Source: Candidatus Nitrohelix vancouverensis (GTDB taxonomy: Bacteria > Nitrospinota > Nitrospinia > Nitrospinales > VA-1). From it: a stretch of DNA of 64,000 nucleotides. Numbering within the stretch: position 1 is the first letter of the stretch; each line of letters opens with the position of its first letter. Positions 38,744 through 47,218 of the stretch are shown here, one piece after another. The position numbers and the translations under genes are program-made. The DNA lies in NCBI GenBank assembly GCA_015698305.1, contig CP048620.1, positions 2,812,001-2,876,000 of the forward strand, written 5' to 3'. The notes below the pieces were generated by a model that was not told the origin of the DNA, did no database searches, and was given only the letters and a program-made list of their open reading frames with translations.

Positions 38744-39421
38744 ATGAACGTATCTATCATCATCCCCGCCTACAACGAAGCTGGGGTATTAGAACAGACG
38801 CTGAGCCGCATCCGGCGACTCAATCCCCACGAAATCATTGTCATAGATGGAGGAAGCGACGACGCCACGCGATCCATCGCTGAACGGGAGGGAGCAAAAA
38901 TTACATCCTCCCCTTCAGGGAGAGCATTACAAATGAATGCGGGCGCCCAAATAGCCGGCGGGGAAATTCTACTCTTCCTGCATGCGGACAGCGCGGTGAC
39001 TCCTGAAGGATTTCAGAAAATGATCGCGGCGATGAACAACGACTCCGTTCTCGGCGGCGCTTTCAGTCTGCGCATCGACTCTCCCAAATGGGCGCTCCGC
39101 CTGATCTCGAAACTGGCGACCCTGAGATCGCGATATTTCCATCTCGTCTACGGCGACCAGGCCATTTTCGTGCGCAAGTCCATTTTCGACCAAATGCAGG
39201 GTTTCGCAACGCTTCCCATCTGCGAAGACATTGAATTTTATCTCCGGCTGAGAAAACAAGGCCGAACGATCCTGCTTCAAGAAACCGCCCTCACCTCGGC
39301 GCGGCGATGGAATCAGGAAGGCATTTTTTATACGACCGCGCGAAATATTTTGATCGCCGGATTATTCCTGATGGGTTTTTCGCCGCGAATATTGAGCCAA
39401 TGGTATCTTTCCATCCGCTGA
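38744..39421 (+). CDS. Family 2 glycosyltransferase, TIGR04283 type
   Basis: A 225-residue GT-A glycosyltransferase. It starts MNVSIIIPAYNEAGVLEQTL, with the nucleotide-binding VIDGGSDD, the metal site LFLHADSAV (DxD-equivalent), and C-terminal ICEDIEFYLRLRKQG. This matches the TIGR04283 subgroup, sometimes linked to arsenosugar-type glycolipid synthesis. The partner TIGR04282-type gene usually next to it is not here, so the pathway is uncertain. A C-terminal hydrophobic segment follows residue 200. Confidence 0.85.
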   Translation: MNVSIIIPAYNEAGVLEQTLSRIRRLNPHEIIVIDGGSDDATRSIAEREGAKITSSPSGRALQMNAGAQIAGGEILLFLHADSAVTPEGFQKMIAAMNNDSVLGGAFSLRIDSPKWALRLISKLATLRSRYFHLVYGDQAIFVRKSIFDQMQGFATLPICEDIEFYLRLRKQGRTILLQETALTSARRWNQEGIFYTTARNILIAGLFLMGFSPRILSQWYLSIR

Positions 39422-39511
39422 ATCGCGTTTCGTATCTTCTTGAATACCGCCGATGCAGATAATATAATGAATGCATACATAAAAAAATGCATTAACCTTA
39501 TAACGCAACTC

Positions 39512-39976
39512 ATGGCTAAAAAAAAATCAAACAATAAAAAATCGAAAACCGCGCCGGACAAATCCCGCAATCTGTTTTTGAGCGTCATGGCCCTCCTCTT
39601 CATTGGAGGCGGCGTCTGGATTTCAATGTCTCCGTCGGAATCGACGCCTGTCGCCCCGGCAACCGGGAAGTTGATTGAAACTCGACCCGTATTGTCACCG
39701 GCTCTGTTCACCGGCAAAGTCGCGCGAGCGTATCAAATCGCAAACGAAATTCCCAAAATCATCGACAGCCAGTTTTGCTACTGCTACTGCAAGAAAAACG
39801 ACGGGCATAAAACCTTGCTGACCTGTTTCACCAATCGCCACGGTTCCAAATGCGATATCTGCATCAACGAAGTTTTATATGCCTACGAACTCTATAAACA
39901 GGGGAAAACCCTCGACGAAATTGTCGAACTGGTGGATAAGAAATTTTATCGCCCCTATCAACCTCATAAAATTTGA
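39512..39976 (+). CDS. Membrane-anchored PCYCGC-motif-like protein
   Basis: A protein of about 154 residues with a lysine-rich N-terminus, one transmembrane helix (about residues 22-38, LFLSVMALLFIGGGVWI), and a periplasmic domain with six cysteines. Four cluster as CYCYC and a later C, followed by CDIC near the C-terminus. The pattern, with NEVLYAYELYKQGKTLDEI, resembles proteins carrying the PCYCGC motif, here varied to FCYCYC. It may bind metal or take part in thiol redox chemistry. The start is uncertain: in-frame starts also lie at 39467 and 39440. It is followed by a TlpA-type thioredoxin gene. Confidence 0.65.
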   Translation: MAKKKSNNKKSKTAPDKSRNLFLSVMALLFIGGGVWISMSPSESTPVAPATGKLIETRPVLSPALFTGKVARAYQIANEIPKIIDSQFCYCYCKKNDGHKTLLTCFTNRHGSKCDICINEVLYAYELYKQGKTLDEIVELVDKKFYRPYQPHKI

Positions 39977-39984
39977 ACGGATCC

Positions 39985-40548
39985 ATGGAAAACGCAATCG
40001 AAACACGACCTTCTAAAATATATTTACCCTACGGACTGCTAGTCGCTTCTCTGGTCTGGATATTCGTCACCTTTGTGAACAAGGTGGAGCTGGAACCTTT
40101 CAATACGGAATACCCGGCGGAAGCTTTTCTTGCGCCTTCGTTTGAACTGACTTCATTGAAAGGCGGCAAAGTGAATCTTGCGGATTATCGCGGCAAGGTC
40201 GTCTTCATCAATTTCTGGGCGACCTGGTGCGGAACCTGTAAGGTTGAAATGCCTTCAATGGAAAAACTCTATCAGCGCTTCAAAGATTTCGATTTTGAAA
40301 TGCTGACCATCAGCGTGGACAAGGACGTTTCTTTAATAGAACCTTTCCTCAAGGAATACAATCTGACCTTTCCCGTATTACTGGACCCGGGCGAGGAGAT
40401 CGCCAAAAAACTTTATAAAACCACCGGCGTTCCTGAAACGTTCATTGTCGACAAGAAAGGCATCATTCGCTTCAAAGCGATCGGTCCCGACGACTGGGCC
40501 ACCGATGAATACATGGAAGCCTTCGCGCAATTGATTAAAGAAACCTGA
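39985..40548 (+). CDS. TlpA-family membrane-anchored thiol-disulfide reductase
   Basis: A thioredoxin-like protein of 187 residues with an N-terminal signal anchor (about residues 15-35) and a periplasmic TlpA/ResA domain. The active site is WCGTCK near residue 85, and the cis-proline motif is TTGVPETFIVD. It probably keeps cysteines of cytochromes or metal-binding proteins reduced. The ATG at 39985 is preceded by GGAT. It lies in a run with the cysteine-rich protein before it and cytochrome b after it. Confidence 0.88.
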   Translation: MENAIETRPSKIYLPYGLLVASLVWIFVTFVNKVELEPFNTEYPAEAFLAPSFELTSLKGGKVNLADYRGKVVFINFWATWCGTCKVEMPSMEKLYQRFKDFDFEMLTISVDKDVSLIEPFLKEYNLTFPVLLDPGEEIAKKLYKTTGVPETFIVDKKGIIRFKAIGPDDWATDEYMEAFAQLIKET

Positions 40549-40552
40549 TCCT

Positions 40553-40972
40553 ATGACTTCTCGCTTCCTCAAAGCAGTGATTCTGAGCGCCTGCCTGTGC
40601 ATGGTCCCGGGGATAGCTCTGGCGCATGGCGGGGAGAAACATGAAGAGCATGCCGAGGAAGCCAGCGTCTCCGGCCCGACGGATTCAATGTATGCAGTGG
40701 AAGAAGCCGCTCCAGCGCTGGACGGCGGACTCGGATTGTCCTCGCCCCTATCACGCTCCAACGATTTATTTGCCGACGATCTCCCCAGCATGGCGCCGCA
40801 TGAGGAACACGGCGACTCGCACACGATGGAACATTCCACTCACACGGAAATTGAACTGGCAAAGCGGGAATGGAACAGTTCATCCAGAAAAGGCTATGGC
40901 CTTGCCGTTGGATTGACCTTATTGACGATTGGAGCGTTCGCTTTCCTTTCCATCAAACGCCCTGGGGAATAA
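40553..40972 (+). CDS. Histidine-rich periplasmic protein with C-terminal membrane helix
   Basis: A 139-residue protein with a signal peptide ending at ALA, then a histidine- and acid-rich mature part ([12 protein letters not shown] at the start, [15 protein letters not shown] near residue 85). A C-terminal hydrophobic helix runs from about 115 to 133, followed by IKRPGE. No family is recognised. The histidines suggest metal binding. The gene is five bases after the TlpA gene, and its stop is 16 bases before the cytochrome b start, so it is probably part of the same operon and complex. Confidence 0.6.
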   Translation: MTSRFLKAVILSACLCMVPGIALAHGGEKHEEHAEEASVSGPTDSMYAVEEAAPALDGGLGLSSPLSRSNDLFADDLPSMAPHEEHGDSHTMEHSTHTEIELAKREWNSSSRKGYGLAVGLTLLTIGAFAFLSIKRPGE

Positions 40973-40988
40973 CTTTGGATTCACTCTC

Positions 40989-42005
40989 ATGACAAATCGA
41001 ACGGTTGAAACGGTTAAGGAACGTTTGGGCATCGGCGTGCTGGACTACCCGGTACCCGCCCACGCCAACAGCATCGGCTATTCCCTCGGAGGGATGACCG
41101 CCACCGCCTTCACCGTTCTCGTTGTCACCGGCATGTTGCTGGCGCAATTTTACGTGCCCGACCCGGAACGCGCCAACCGGAGCATTCATTACCTGATGGA
41201 TCAAGTGTATCTCGGCTGGTTTCTTCGCGGCATGCACTTCTGGGCGGCGGAAATTCTGAGTGTGACGATGTTCCTGCATCTGGTTCGCGTTTTCATCACC
41301 GCCTCTTACAAGAAACCAAGAGAAATCAACTGGCTCATTGGCGTCGGACTGCTCGGCCTGATGGTCGGCCTGCTGTTCACGGGAACCGTGATCAAATGGG
41401 ATCAGGAGGCCTATGAAGCTCTCGCTCATTTCCTCTGGGTCGCAGAAAAAATGGGGATTTGGGGCCTGCCTCTAACGGAAGCTTTCGCGCAGGGCGTGCC
41501 TCTATTGTCGAGAATCTATATGGCGCATATTTCATTACTGCCGATCGTGACCATCATGTTGCTGGGCTTACATCTGTTTTATGTGAAATACCACAAACTG
41601 TCCCCGTTGCCGAACGCAGACGTCGCCGAAACCAAAACCATCTCCTTCACGCAACACATGGCCTATTTACAACGCGGCGGTATCGGAATATTTGCTCTGA
41701 TCTGCCTGCTGGCAACGCTGATTGCGCCGCCGCTTGGAGATCAGCCGTTCATGGGCATGGAAGTCACCAAGCCGCCCTGGCAGTTTGTCTGGATCTATGC
41801 GCTGGAAAACGTATGGGTTCCCTTTCTCGTTGTGGCTCCCGCCATCATCGGTCTGGGTCTGGTTTCGGTTCCCTTTGTCGACCGAAGCGAAGAACGTCAC
41901 TGGAAACGCCGCCCCATCGCGATGGCGATACTGGCGCTTTCCATCATCACCCTTGTCGCCTTGATCATCTGGGGTACCGTCACCACCATGACGCATTCCA
42001 TGTGA
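40989..42005 (+). CDS. bc-type cytochrome b (fused b6/subunit IV-like)
   Basis: A 338-residue membrane protein that resembles cytochrome b6 fused to subunit IV. The heme ligand pairs are the histidines of GMHFW and FLHLVRVF (14 apart) and of MAHISL and LGLHLFY (15 apart). The N-terminus [19 protein letters not shown] and KWDQEAYEA are b6-like. In place of the Qo-site PEWY motif it has [10 protein letters not shown], so the catalytic glutamate is absent. The end [14 protein letters not shown] matches subunit IV. No Rieske or c1 gene is adjacent. I chose ATG 40989, since the longer frame overlaps the previous gene. Confidence 0.85.
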   Translation: MTNRTVETVKERLGIGVLDYPVPAHANSIGYSLGGMTATAFTVLVVTGMLLAQFYVPDPERANRSIHYLMDQVYLGWFLRGMHFWAAEILSVTMFLHLVRVFITASYKKPREINWLIGVGLLGLMVGLLFTGTVIKWDQEAYEALAHFLWVAEKMGIWGLPLTEAFAQGVPLLSRIYMAHISLLPIVTIMLLGLHLFYVKYHKLSPLPNADVAETKTISFTQHMAYLQRGGIGIFALICLLATLIAPPLGDQPFMGMEVTKPPWQFVWIYALENVWVPFLVVAPAIIGLGLVSVPFVDRSEERHWKRRPIAMAILALSIITLVALIIWGTVTTMTHSM

Positions 42006-42007
42006 CA

Positions 42008-42262
42008 ATGGCCCAAATCGTTCTCGAAATTTTCAGTAAAAAAGACTGTTGTCTGTGCGATGAAATGAAGGAAATCGTGGAGAGCGTCGCGAGGGATTTT
42101 TCAGCGGAAATGATTCTCACCGACATAGAAACCAGCGAGGAATTGATGAAGGCCTACGGAGAGAAAATTCCCGTCCTGAAAATCAACGGGGAGGAAGCGT
42201 TTTTCTACAAGGCCCCCGAACCACGCCTGTCCCCCTCCACTTTTCCAATCAAGCGTTTCTGA
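42008..42262 (+). CDS. Glutaredoxin-like protein
   Basis: An 84-residue protein starting three bases after the cytochrome b stop. It has an N-terminal beta strand followed by the CxxC motif in KKDCCLCDEM (DUF836-type glutaredoxin) and a cis-proline-like KIPVLKINGEE. It lacks a signal peptide, so it acts in the cytosol. It probably shares the transcript with cytochrome b. The longer upstream frame (from 41459) is an overlap with cytochrome b and is not used. Confidence 0.75.
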   Translation: MAQIVLEIFSKKDCCLCDEMKEIVESVARDFSAEMILTDIETSEELMKAYGEKIPVLKINGEEAFFYKAPEPRLSPSTFPIKRF

Positions 42263-42683
42263 TTTCTTCTTCGCGTTGCCGGACAATCGCCTGCAGGCGC
42301 GTCTTGAAGAAAGGGTTCTTGTTAACGATGTACTGAAAGCTGGATTTGAACAATACAAAACAGGAAGAAAGCTGTTGAGTCACCAGCGTGGCGTTCCGGT
42401 TCGAGTGCGTTAGCAAAGCCATCTCTCCAAACACGTCCCCTCGTTTCAACACGGCAACCTGCTTCTGTTGAAAAAACATTTTCTTGACGGTGACCTTAAT
42501 CGATCCTTCATAAACAACAAAGAAGAAGTCAGAGGCTTCGCCCTGTTTGATGATGGTCTCGTTTTTTTTAAACTGATAAAATGCCATCTGATCGATGAAA
42601 TCATTCACTTCATCATCTTCAAGCGTTGAAAATACCTCGATCCCTTTTAGAACGCCCCTCACCCACTCAACGTCATGTTCCAT
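42249..42683 (-). CDS. Cyclic-nucleotide-binding-domain protein
   Basis: A 144-residue single CNB domain (Crp/cAMP-binding type) with FKKNETIIKQGE, GDVFGEMALLTHSNRNATLV and QLSSCFVLFKSSFQYIV. It has no DNA-binding domain, so it is not a Crp regulator. It may be a sensor or a binding partner. The gene converges with the glutaredoxin gene, the two overlapping by 14 bases. The nucleotide specificity is not known. Confidence 0.85.
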   Translation of the reverse strand: MEHDVEWVRGVLKGIEVFSTLEDDEVNDFIDQMAFYQFKKNETIIKQGEASDFFFVVYEGSIKVTVKKMFFQQKQVAVLKRGDVFGEMALLTHSNRNATLVTQQLSSCFVLFKSSFQYIVNKNPFFKTRLQAIVRQREEEIRNA

Positions 42684-42769
42684 AAATTCATCCCGATCAA
42701 AAAGGATTACTATATAATTACATTATAAGGAATTATCCTGAAATCTCACAAAAAATAAAGGCATCTCCA

Positions 42770-43078
42770 ATGGTTGAAAAACACGCGCTCACTCAATCCG
42801 AACTGGAAGCAAAATTAAACGAACTTGCCCCCAAATGGAAAATGGGGAAAAACGAGAAAGGACTCAGCCACATTGAACGAGTCCATCACGCCGCCAAATT
42901 CATGGAAGGAATCGACTTTGTAACTAAAGTCGCCGAAGCCGCTGAAGCGAACAACCATCACCCGGATATTTTCATCAACTACAAACGCATCACCGTCCGT
43001 TACTGGACGCACAGCGCCAGCGGCGTGACCCTTGCCGACGTGCAAATGGCGCAAAAAATCGACCCACTGTTCAACTGA
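42770..43078 (+). CDS. phhB: 4a-hydroxytetrahydrobiopterin dehydratase
   Basis: A 102-residue pterin-4a-carbinolamine dehydratase. The conserved EANNHHPDIFINYKRITV active-site stretch, with WTHSASGVTLADV following, is diagnostic. In bacteria this protein recycles tetrahydrobiopterin or takes part in molybdopterin-related chemistry; no partner hydroxylase is adjacent. It starts divergently 86 bases from the CNB gene and converges on lysA. Confidence 0.9.
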   Translation: MVEKHALTQSELEAKLNELAPKWKMGKNEKGLSHIERVHHAAKFMEGIDFVTKVAEAAEANNHHPDIFINYKRITVRYWTHSASGVTLADVQMAQKIDPLFN

Positions 43079-43086
43079 AGAACTGC

Positions 43087-44334
43087 TCAGCCCGCAATCT
43101 CTTCGCGCAAAATATCATCCAGCGTTTGCCGACGTCGAACCAGGCTCCATTGATCGCCATCCACCGCCACCTCGGAAATCAGCGGTTGCGTGTTGTAATT
43201 GGAAGACATCGCGTAGCCGTAAGCGCCCGCCCCTCCGACAACGATCCGGTCCCCCGCCTGCGGCATGGGCAATCGACGCGCCACCGGCTCTTCATCCTTT
43301 TGCGTCAGCACATCGCCGGATTCGCAGACCGGACCGGCGACGATCAAATCTTTCTCCGGCCCAAGGGATTCGCCATCGAACCAGATCGGGTGATAGGAAC
43401 CGTAGGCCATGGGTCGCAGTAGATGACAAAAGCCGACATTGGTCAGAACATAGTCCAGACGATTTTTATTCTCATCATAAGTGTGGTTCAAGGAGCGCAC
43501 CTCGCCCACCAAGTAGCCGCAACCCGCAACGAAACGACGTCCCGGCTCGATCTCGCAATGAATGGAGCGACCGAAATGCTTATCAAGATTCGCCGTTCGC
43601 TCTTCAAGAATCGCCTTGTAAGCTGAAATATCCTCCTGCGGCAAATCGGGATTGTACTGATAGGGCAGACCGCCGCCAAAGTTAATCACTTCGACCGCGT
43701 CGAACTGTTTCGCGAATTCCACCAGCTTTGCTGTGATGCGTTTCAAATGTTCCATATCGCCGCCGGAACCAATATGCATGTGCACGCCAGAGATCACCAG
43801 TCCGTAGGTCTTCGCAAGTTTCTTGACCTCGTCCAGATTCTCATGCCAGATGCCATGCTTGCTGTAGGGGCCGCCGGTGTTGGTTTTTTTCGAATGCCCA
43901 GCGCCTTCGCCGGGGTTGATGCGGATAGAAATTTTATTGGAACCCTTGCCCTGTTTCTGAAACGCCTTGCCATACTCTTCAACCATGCCGAGGGAACCGC
44001 AGTTGACGTAAACGCCCTGCTCCAGACAATAATCAACATCGTCGGCATTGAAAAACACGTCGCTTGTGAAACATATGTCTTCCACCGCAAAGCCCGCGCG
44101 CAAGGCCCTCTGCACTTCGTAGACGCTGACCGCGTCGATCTTCACCCCATTGACCTGCATTTCCTTGAGGACCCGACCGTTGGAGCAAGCCTTCATGGCA
44201 TAGCGAACCACTGGCGACAATTGCTTTATTTCATCTATGGAACGTCTCAGGGCGTTCATGTCATAGATATAGACAGGGGTGCCCGTTTCAGCGGTGATAT
44301 CCCTGATGTTCACATTTCCTATCTTCATATTCAT
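43087..44334 (-). CDS. lysA: Diaminopimelate decarboxylase
   Basis: A 415-residue PLP enzyme for the last step of lysine synthesis. PLP lysine lies in VRYAMKACSNGRVL (near residue 48). It also has the HMHIGSG motif, VEVINFGGGLPYQYNP, the FGRSIHCEIEPGRRFVAGCG phosphate site, and VAGPVCESGDVLT with the dimer-contact cysteine. It diverges from speA, with 153 bases between the starts. Confidence 0.93.
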   Translation of the reverse strand: MNMKIGNVNIRDITAETGTPVYIYDMNALRRSIDEIKQLSPVVRYAMKACSNGRVLKEMQVNGVKIDAVSVYEVQRALRAGFAVEDICFTSDVFFNADDVDYCLEQGVYVNCGSLGMVEEYGKAFQKQGKGSNKISIRINPGEGAGHSKKTNTGGPYSKHGIWHENLDEVKKLAKTYGLVISGVHMHIGSGGDMEHLKRITAKLVEFAKQFDAVEVINFGGGLPYQYNPDLPQEDISAYKAILEERTANLDKHFGRSIHCEIEPGRRFVAGCGYLVGEVRSLNHTYDENKNRLDYVLTNVGFCHLLRPMAYGSYHPIWFDGESLGPEKDLIVAGPVCESGDVLTQKDEEPVARRLPMPQAGDRIVVGGAGAYGYAMSSNYNTQPLISEVAVDGDQWSLVRRRQTLDDILREEIAG

Positions 44335-44487
44335 CCCTCAAAGTTGATGGCAAGCGCAGATTTAAATTGAATAGCGGGAACTTTAACATAAAAAAGATTG
44401 TTTTCCCCGGGCTTTGTATTATATTTGCAAGCTGATATAATTCAAGACTCTAAACTGAAAACCCATAAAGAATTCAACGGAACGCAA

Positions 44488-46419
44488 ATGTCGAAATGGA
44501 CGGTAGACGACGCAAAGGAACTTTATAATATCCCGGGTTGGGGAGCGGGCTATTTTGACGTCAACCAGCAGGGCCATGTCGTGGTCCGCCCGGATAAAAG
44601 CAGTAAGCATGTCATCGACCTGAAAGCGTTAACGGAAGATATCCAGGCCAAGGGCTATTCGCTTCCCGCGCTCATCCGTTTTTCCGACATTTTAAAATCA
44701 AGCATCGCCTCTTTGGTAAACTCGTTCAAACGCTCGATCAAGGAATATGGCTACGAAGGCGAATATCACGGCGTCTACCCCATCAAAGTCAATCAACAGC
44801 GCCAGGTCGTCGAAGAGATTGTCAAATTCGGTCGCCCCTTTAATATCGGTCTTGAAGCCGGTTCCAAACCCGAGTTGCACGCCATTCTGGCGATCATGGA
44901 CAATCCCGAAGCCCTCTTGATCTGCAATGGCTACAAGGATGAACCCTTCATTCGTCTGGCCTTGATGAGTCAGAAGCTCGGCAAAAAAGTTTTTATCGTC
45001 GTCGAAAAACTGAACGAATTAGCCCTCATTCTCAGAGTCGCTGAAGAACTCAACATCCGCCCCAACATCGGCCTGCGCATCAAACTCGTGAGCGCGGGTT
45101 CCGGCAAATGGGCGTCGTCCACCGGCGAATACTCGAAATTCGGACTCAACTCCATCGAACTGGTGGAAGCGCTCGAGCTGGCCAAGAAAGCAAACGCGCT
45201 GGATTGCATTCAATTGATCCATTTTCATCTGGGGAGTCAGATCACCAATATCCGCCGCATCAAAGACAGTCTGAAGGAGATCGGGCGATTTTATTCCGAA
45301 CTTCGCCGCTGGGGATGCAACGTCAACTACATCGACGTCGGCGGCGGCCTCGGCGTCGATTACGACGGTTCTCGATCCACCTTTTCATCCAGTATGAATT
45401 ACTCCGTTCAGGAATATGCAAACGACGTGGTCTATCATATTCTGGAAATTTGTCAGGAAGAAAATCTGCCGCATCCGAATATCATTTCCGAATCCGGTCG
45501 GGCCATGACCGCTTACCATTCCATGCTGGTCTTCAACGTGCTTGACGTGACTTCTTTCCCGGAATGGGACGATTCGATCAAGGTTCCGGAAAACGCTCCG
45601 GATGTGGTGCATGAAATTTACGACGTTCTTCAATCCACCTCGAACCGCAATATCAACGAGTCCTGGCACGACGCGATGCACCTTAAAGATGAAGCTCAGT
45701 CGCAGTACCTTCTCGGACTGATCAAGCTTGAAGACCGCGCCCTGCTCGAAAGAATCTTCTGGGGCATTGGCAGAAAAATTGTCAAGCTGGCGGCTCGCCT
45801 CAAATACATGCCGGAAGACATCGAATTGCTGGACAAGAATCTACGCGACAAATATTTCTGCAACTTCTCCGTCTTTCAATCCGTTCCCGACTCCTGGGCC
45901 ATCGACCATATTTTCCCGGTCATCCCCATTCAGCGATTGAACGAACAACCAACGCACAAAGCGACGCTGGAAGACATCACCTGCGACAGCGACGGCACCC
46001 TCGATAATTTCATCGGGCAACACAAGGGACCCGACTCCAGCCTCGCCGTTCATAAAATCGAACACGGAGAGTCTTACCAGATCGGTATTTTTTTGATTGG
46101 GTCCTATCAGGAAATTCTGGGGGACTTGCACAATTTGTTTGGCGACACCAACACCTTCCACGTTTCCCTGCAAAAAGACGGGTCGTTGAAGTATGAGCAA
46201 ATCATCGAAGGGGAAAACGTGACGGATGTTCTGGATTATGTGCAGTTTCGCGCCGATGAGTTAGCCGGGCGCGTTGCCGGTTACCTGATCGGTTGCGTGC
46301 ATAAAGGCTCCATCACGCAAGAAGAAGCCGACGAATATTTGAATCTCTACAAAAGCGGTTTGAACGGATACACCTATCTGGTCAAGCCGATGATTGAGGA
46401 AGAGACCGAAACGTCTTAG
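44488..46419 (+). CDS. speA: Biosynthetic arginine decarboxylase
   Basis: A 643-residue PLP-dependent decarboxylase that makes agmatine for polyamine synthesis. PLP lysine lies in YHGVYPIKVNQQRQVVEEI. HFHLGSQ and NYIDVGGGLGVDYDG are also seen, as is the long C-terminal helical region of SpeA. I chose ATG 44488, where the usual MSKWTVDDAKELYNI N-terminus begins; the frame is open a further 30 codons upstream, but without support. No agmatinase gene is adjacent. Confidence 0.95.
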   Translation: MSKWTVDDAKELYNIPGWGAGYFDVNQQGHVVVRPDKSSKHVIDLKALTEDIQAKGYSLPALIRFSDILKSSIASLVNSFKRSIKEYGYEGEYHGVYPIKVNQQRQVVEEIVKFGRPFNIGLEAGSKPELHAILAIMDNPEALLICNGYKDEPFIRLALMSQKLGKKVFIVVEKLNELALILRVAEELNIRPNIGLRIKLVSAGSGKWASSTGEYSKFGLNSIELVEALELAKKANALDCIQLIHFHLGSQITNIRRIKDSLKEIGRFYSELRRWGCNVNYIDVGGGLGVDYDGSRSTFSSSMNYSVQEYANDVVYHILEICQEENLPHPNIISESGRAMTAYHSMLVFNVLDVTSFPEWDDSIKVPENAPDVVHEIYDVLQSTSNRNINESWHDAMHLKDEAQSQYLLGLIKLEDRALLERIFWGIGRKIVKLAARLKYMPEDIELLDKNLRDKYFCNFSVFQSVPDSWAIDHIFPVIPIQRLNEQPTHKATLEDITCDSDGTLDNFIGQHKGPDSSLAVHKIEHGESYQIGIFLIGSYQEILGDLHNLFGDTNTFHVSLQKDGSLKYEQIIEGENVTDVLDYVQFRADELAGRVAGYLIGCVHKGSITQEEADEYLNLYKSGLNGYTYLVKPMIEEETETS

Positions 46420-46429
46420 AGGGTAGAAT

Positions 46430-47218
46430 TCAGGAGACCGCGATGCCCTGAGCCAAAATGGCGACCATCGCTTCATGCACCCGGCCGTTGCTGACCAGAA
46501 TATCCTTGTCGTAGATGGAATAAGGACTCCCGTCGAAGCGTGTCGCCTTGCCACCCGCTTCCGTCAGGATCAGGGTTCCCGCCGCAGTATCCCAGGGCTT
46601 CAGCTTCATTTCCCAAAATCCTTCGAAACGACCCATCGCCGTGTAGACCAGATCCATCGCCGCCGATCCCGGTCGGCGCACCGCCTGGCAGGACTTCATC
46701 AAATTGCCAAAATGCACCAGATTGTCTTCCAGAGTCCGCGTGATTTGCGGGGTGAAGCCGGTGACCAGCAGACTCTCGTCCAGATCGTCCACCGTAGAAA
46801 CGGAGATCGGCTTCGAGTTCATCGTCGCGCCCTTGCCTTTTTCCGCAACGAACAATTCATCAAGACAGGGATTGTAAACAACGCCGAGCGCCAGTTCGCC
46901 TTCCGACTCCAGACCGATAGAAACGCAGTAGCAAGGATAGCCGTGCGTGTAATTCAATGTTCCATCCAAAGGATCAATCACCCATTTCTGCGCCGACGAT
47001 CCCAAATCCTCACCCGACTCTTCGGCTAAAATGGAATGGTCTGGAAACTTGGAGCGAATGCGCCCGATGATTTCCTTCTCGCAGAGGATGTCCACTTCGG
47101 TGACAACGTCGCCCACCCGGCCCTTGTTCTCGACCCGGCCCAGATTATCGACCCTCTCCTGCTGAATGCGTCCCGCCGCCAGCGCCGCTTCAACCGCTAC
47201 TTGCAAGGCTTCGCTCAT
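46430..47218 (-). CDS. suhB: Inositol-1-monophosphatase family protein
   Basis: A 262-residue phosphatase of the SuhB/IMPase family. It contains the metal-binding EESGED and WVIDPLDGTLNYTHGYP motifs, and the C-terminal WEMKLKPWDTAAGTLILTEAGG. The ATG at 47218 overlaps the mnmA stop by four bases (ATGA), showing that the two are translationally coupled. Substrates in this family include inositol phosphate and fructose bisphosphate; which applies is unknown. Confidence 0.9.
   Translation of the reverse strand: MSEALQVAVEAALAAGRIQQERVDNLGRVENKGRVGDVVTEVDILCEKEIIGRIRSKFPDHSILAEESGEDLGSSAQKWVIDPLDGTLNYTHGYPCYCVSIGLESEGELALGVVYNPCLDELFVAEKGKGATMNSKPISVSTVDDLDESLLVTGFTPQITRTLEDNLVHFGNLMKSCQAVRRPGSAAMDLVYTAMGRFEGFWEMKLKPWDTAAGTLILTEAGGKATRFDGSPYSIYDKDILVSNGRVHEAMVAILAQGIAVS

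Noticed and set aside
41459-42007. An upstream extension of the glutaredoxin-like frame
   Set aside because: The extension overlaps cytochrome b, which has complete heme motifs. The glutaredoxin fold begins exactly at ATG 42008.
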